From Bradyrhizobium sp. AZCC 2262 (GTDB lineage Bacteria; Pseudomonadota; Alphaproteobacteria; Rhizobiales; Xanthobacteraceae): DNA of 64,000 nucleotides. The DNA is taken from positions 7,192,001-7,256,000 of the forward strand of contig NZ_JAZHRT010000001.1 of the NCBI RefSeq assembly GCF_036924535.1, written 5' to 3'. The position numbers and the translations under genes are program-made. Position 1 is the stretch's first letter. The number at the start of each line of letters is the position of its first letter. The notes beneath the pieces were generated by a model. That model saw only the letters and a program-made list of their open reading frames with translations, had not been told where the DNA came from and made no database searches. Below, one piece after another: positions 63,624 through 64,000 of the stretch.

Positions 63624-64000
63624 TCACCCGCCGCAAGCCGCGGCGTGCTGCGCCGCCATCTCGGCATCGGCGGCGGTGATCCGCTGGAAGGCAGGACGCG
63701 ACGTCATGCGCTCGGCATAGGCCACAAATACGTCCTTTCGCGGCACAAGGCCAAACATCATCGTCCAACTGAACGCCACGCCCCAGAGAATGTCGGCTGC
63801 CGTCATGCGTTCTCCGAGCAGATAGGGTCCTTTGGAAAGCTGCGCCTCCAATGCGCCGAGCATGGAGTCGTAATCGGAATATGGCGACTGCGTCACAGGG
63901 GCCGGTTCGCGCTTCATGAATTTATCGATCAAGGCAGGTTCGAAGGACGAACCGTAATAGGTGATCCAGCGCAGATACGGACCTCGGTCGGGATCGTCGA
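63624..64000 (-). CDS. Glutathione S-transferase family protein, C-terminal part (partial)
   Basis: The frame is open to the window end, so the N-terminus is missing. The visible part is the helical GST domain: YLRWITYYGSSFEPAL, then YDSMLGALEAQLSKGPYLLG, ERMTAADILWGVAFSW (the ADI/L helix contact motif), and SRPAFQRI near the end. The substrate is unknown. It is upstream of the DUF6157 gene. Confidence 0.86.
   Translation of the reverse strand, partial: DDPDRGPYLRWITYYGSSFEPALIDKFMKREPAPVTQSPYSDYDSMLGALEAQLSKGPYLLGERMTAADILWGVAFSWTMMFGLVPRKDVFVAYAERMTSRPAFQRITAADAEMAAQHAAACGG

Overview
This high-GC window carries gene families and repeats typical of Bradyrhizobium or a close Nitrobacteraceae relative. 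The evidence is a pimelate-type (pim) beta-oxidation operon like that of Rhodopseudomonas palustris, several Liv-type ABC transporters, a Usg-family gene, a groESL operon with a CIRCE-like site, PAS-GGDEF-EAL proteins, and many intergenic palindromic repeats. The genus is inferred from gene content only. I saw no rRNA, tRNA, CRISPR array or prophage.

Layout. 1-6.4 kb: end of metH, two glutathione S-transferases, a secreted small protein, an acetyltransferase, an IS4-type insertion sequence sitting inside a palindromic repeat, and glycerol kinase. 6.4-14 kb (minus strand): a pim-like operon of fused hydratase/dehydrogenase, acid-CoA ligase, two acyl-CoA dehydrogenases and an SDR, with a divergent IclR regulator and a perfect palindrome between them. 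15-24 kb: a LivG-F-H-M transporter followed by four tandem paralogous binding proteins, the first three each followed by a hairpin terminator. 24-32 kb: glycerate 2-kinase, a PAS-GGDEF-EAL protein, a MarR regulator with a clear inverted repeat, and a second Liv transporter (LivH, a LivM-LivG fusion, LivF) that lacks a binding protein. 32-37 kb: cold-shock protein, several small ORFs, a Usg-like protein and groES-groEL. 37-40 kb: a DosP-like PAS-PAS-GAF-GGDEF-EAL protein.

39.8-50.1 kb looks like a hydroxycinnamate/aromatic acid catabolic region. On the minus strand it encodes a TRAP transporter (DctP-Q-M) plus a DUF3237 protein, then enoyl-CoA hydratase, feruloyl-CoA synthase-like ligase, SDR and 4HBT-type thioesterase, then an orphan Liv binding protein. 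Divergent pobA converts 4-hydroxybenzoate to protocatechuate. AT-rich palindromes overlap several predicted promoters here.

50-64 kb: a PaaI thioesterase, a LysR/flavin-split-barrel divergent pair, a Fax-like GST and a WYL regulator with two near-identical operator-like palindromes, small conserved proteins, a TAXI binding protein, an IS1182-type transposase, a truncated IorB-like protein, a membrane cyclic-nucleotide-binding protein back to back with an MloK1-like potassium channel, a crotonase lacking the usual catalytic glutamates, a DUF6157 protein and the end of another GST.

The strongest leads are the four-binding-protein array, the hydroxycinnamate locus with its candidate operators, the SBP-less Liv transporter paired with an SBP-only locus, and the duplicated WYL operator.
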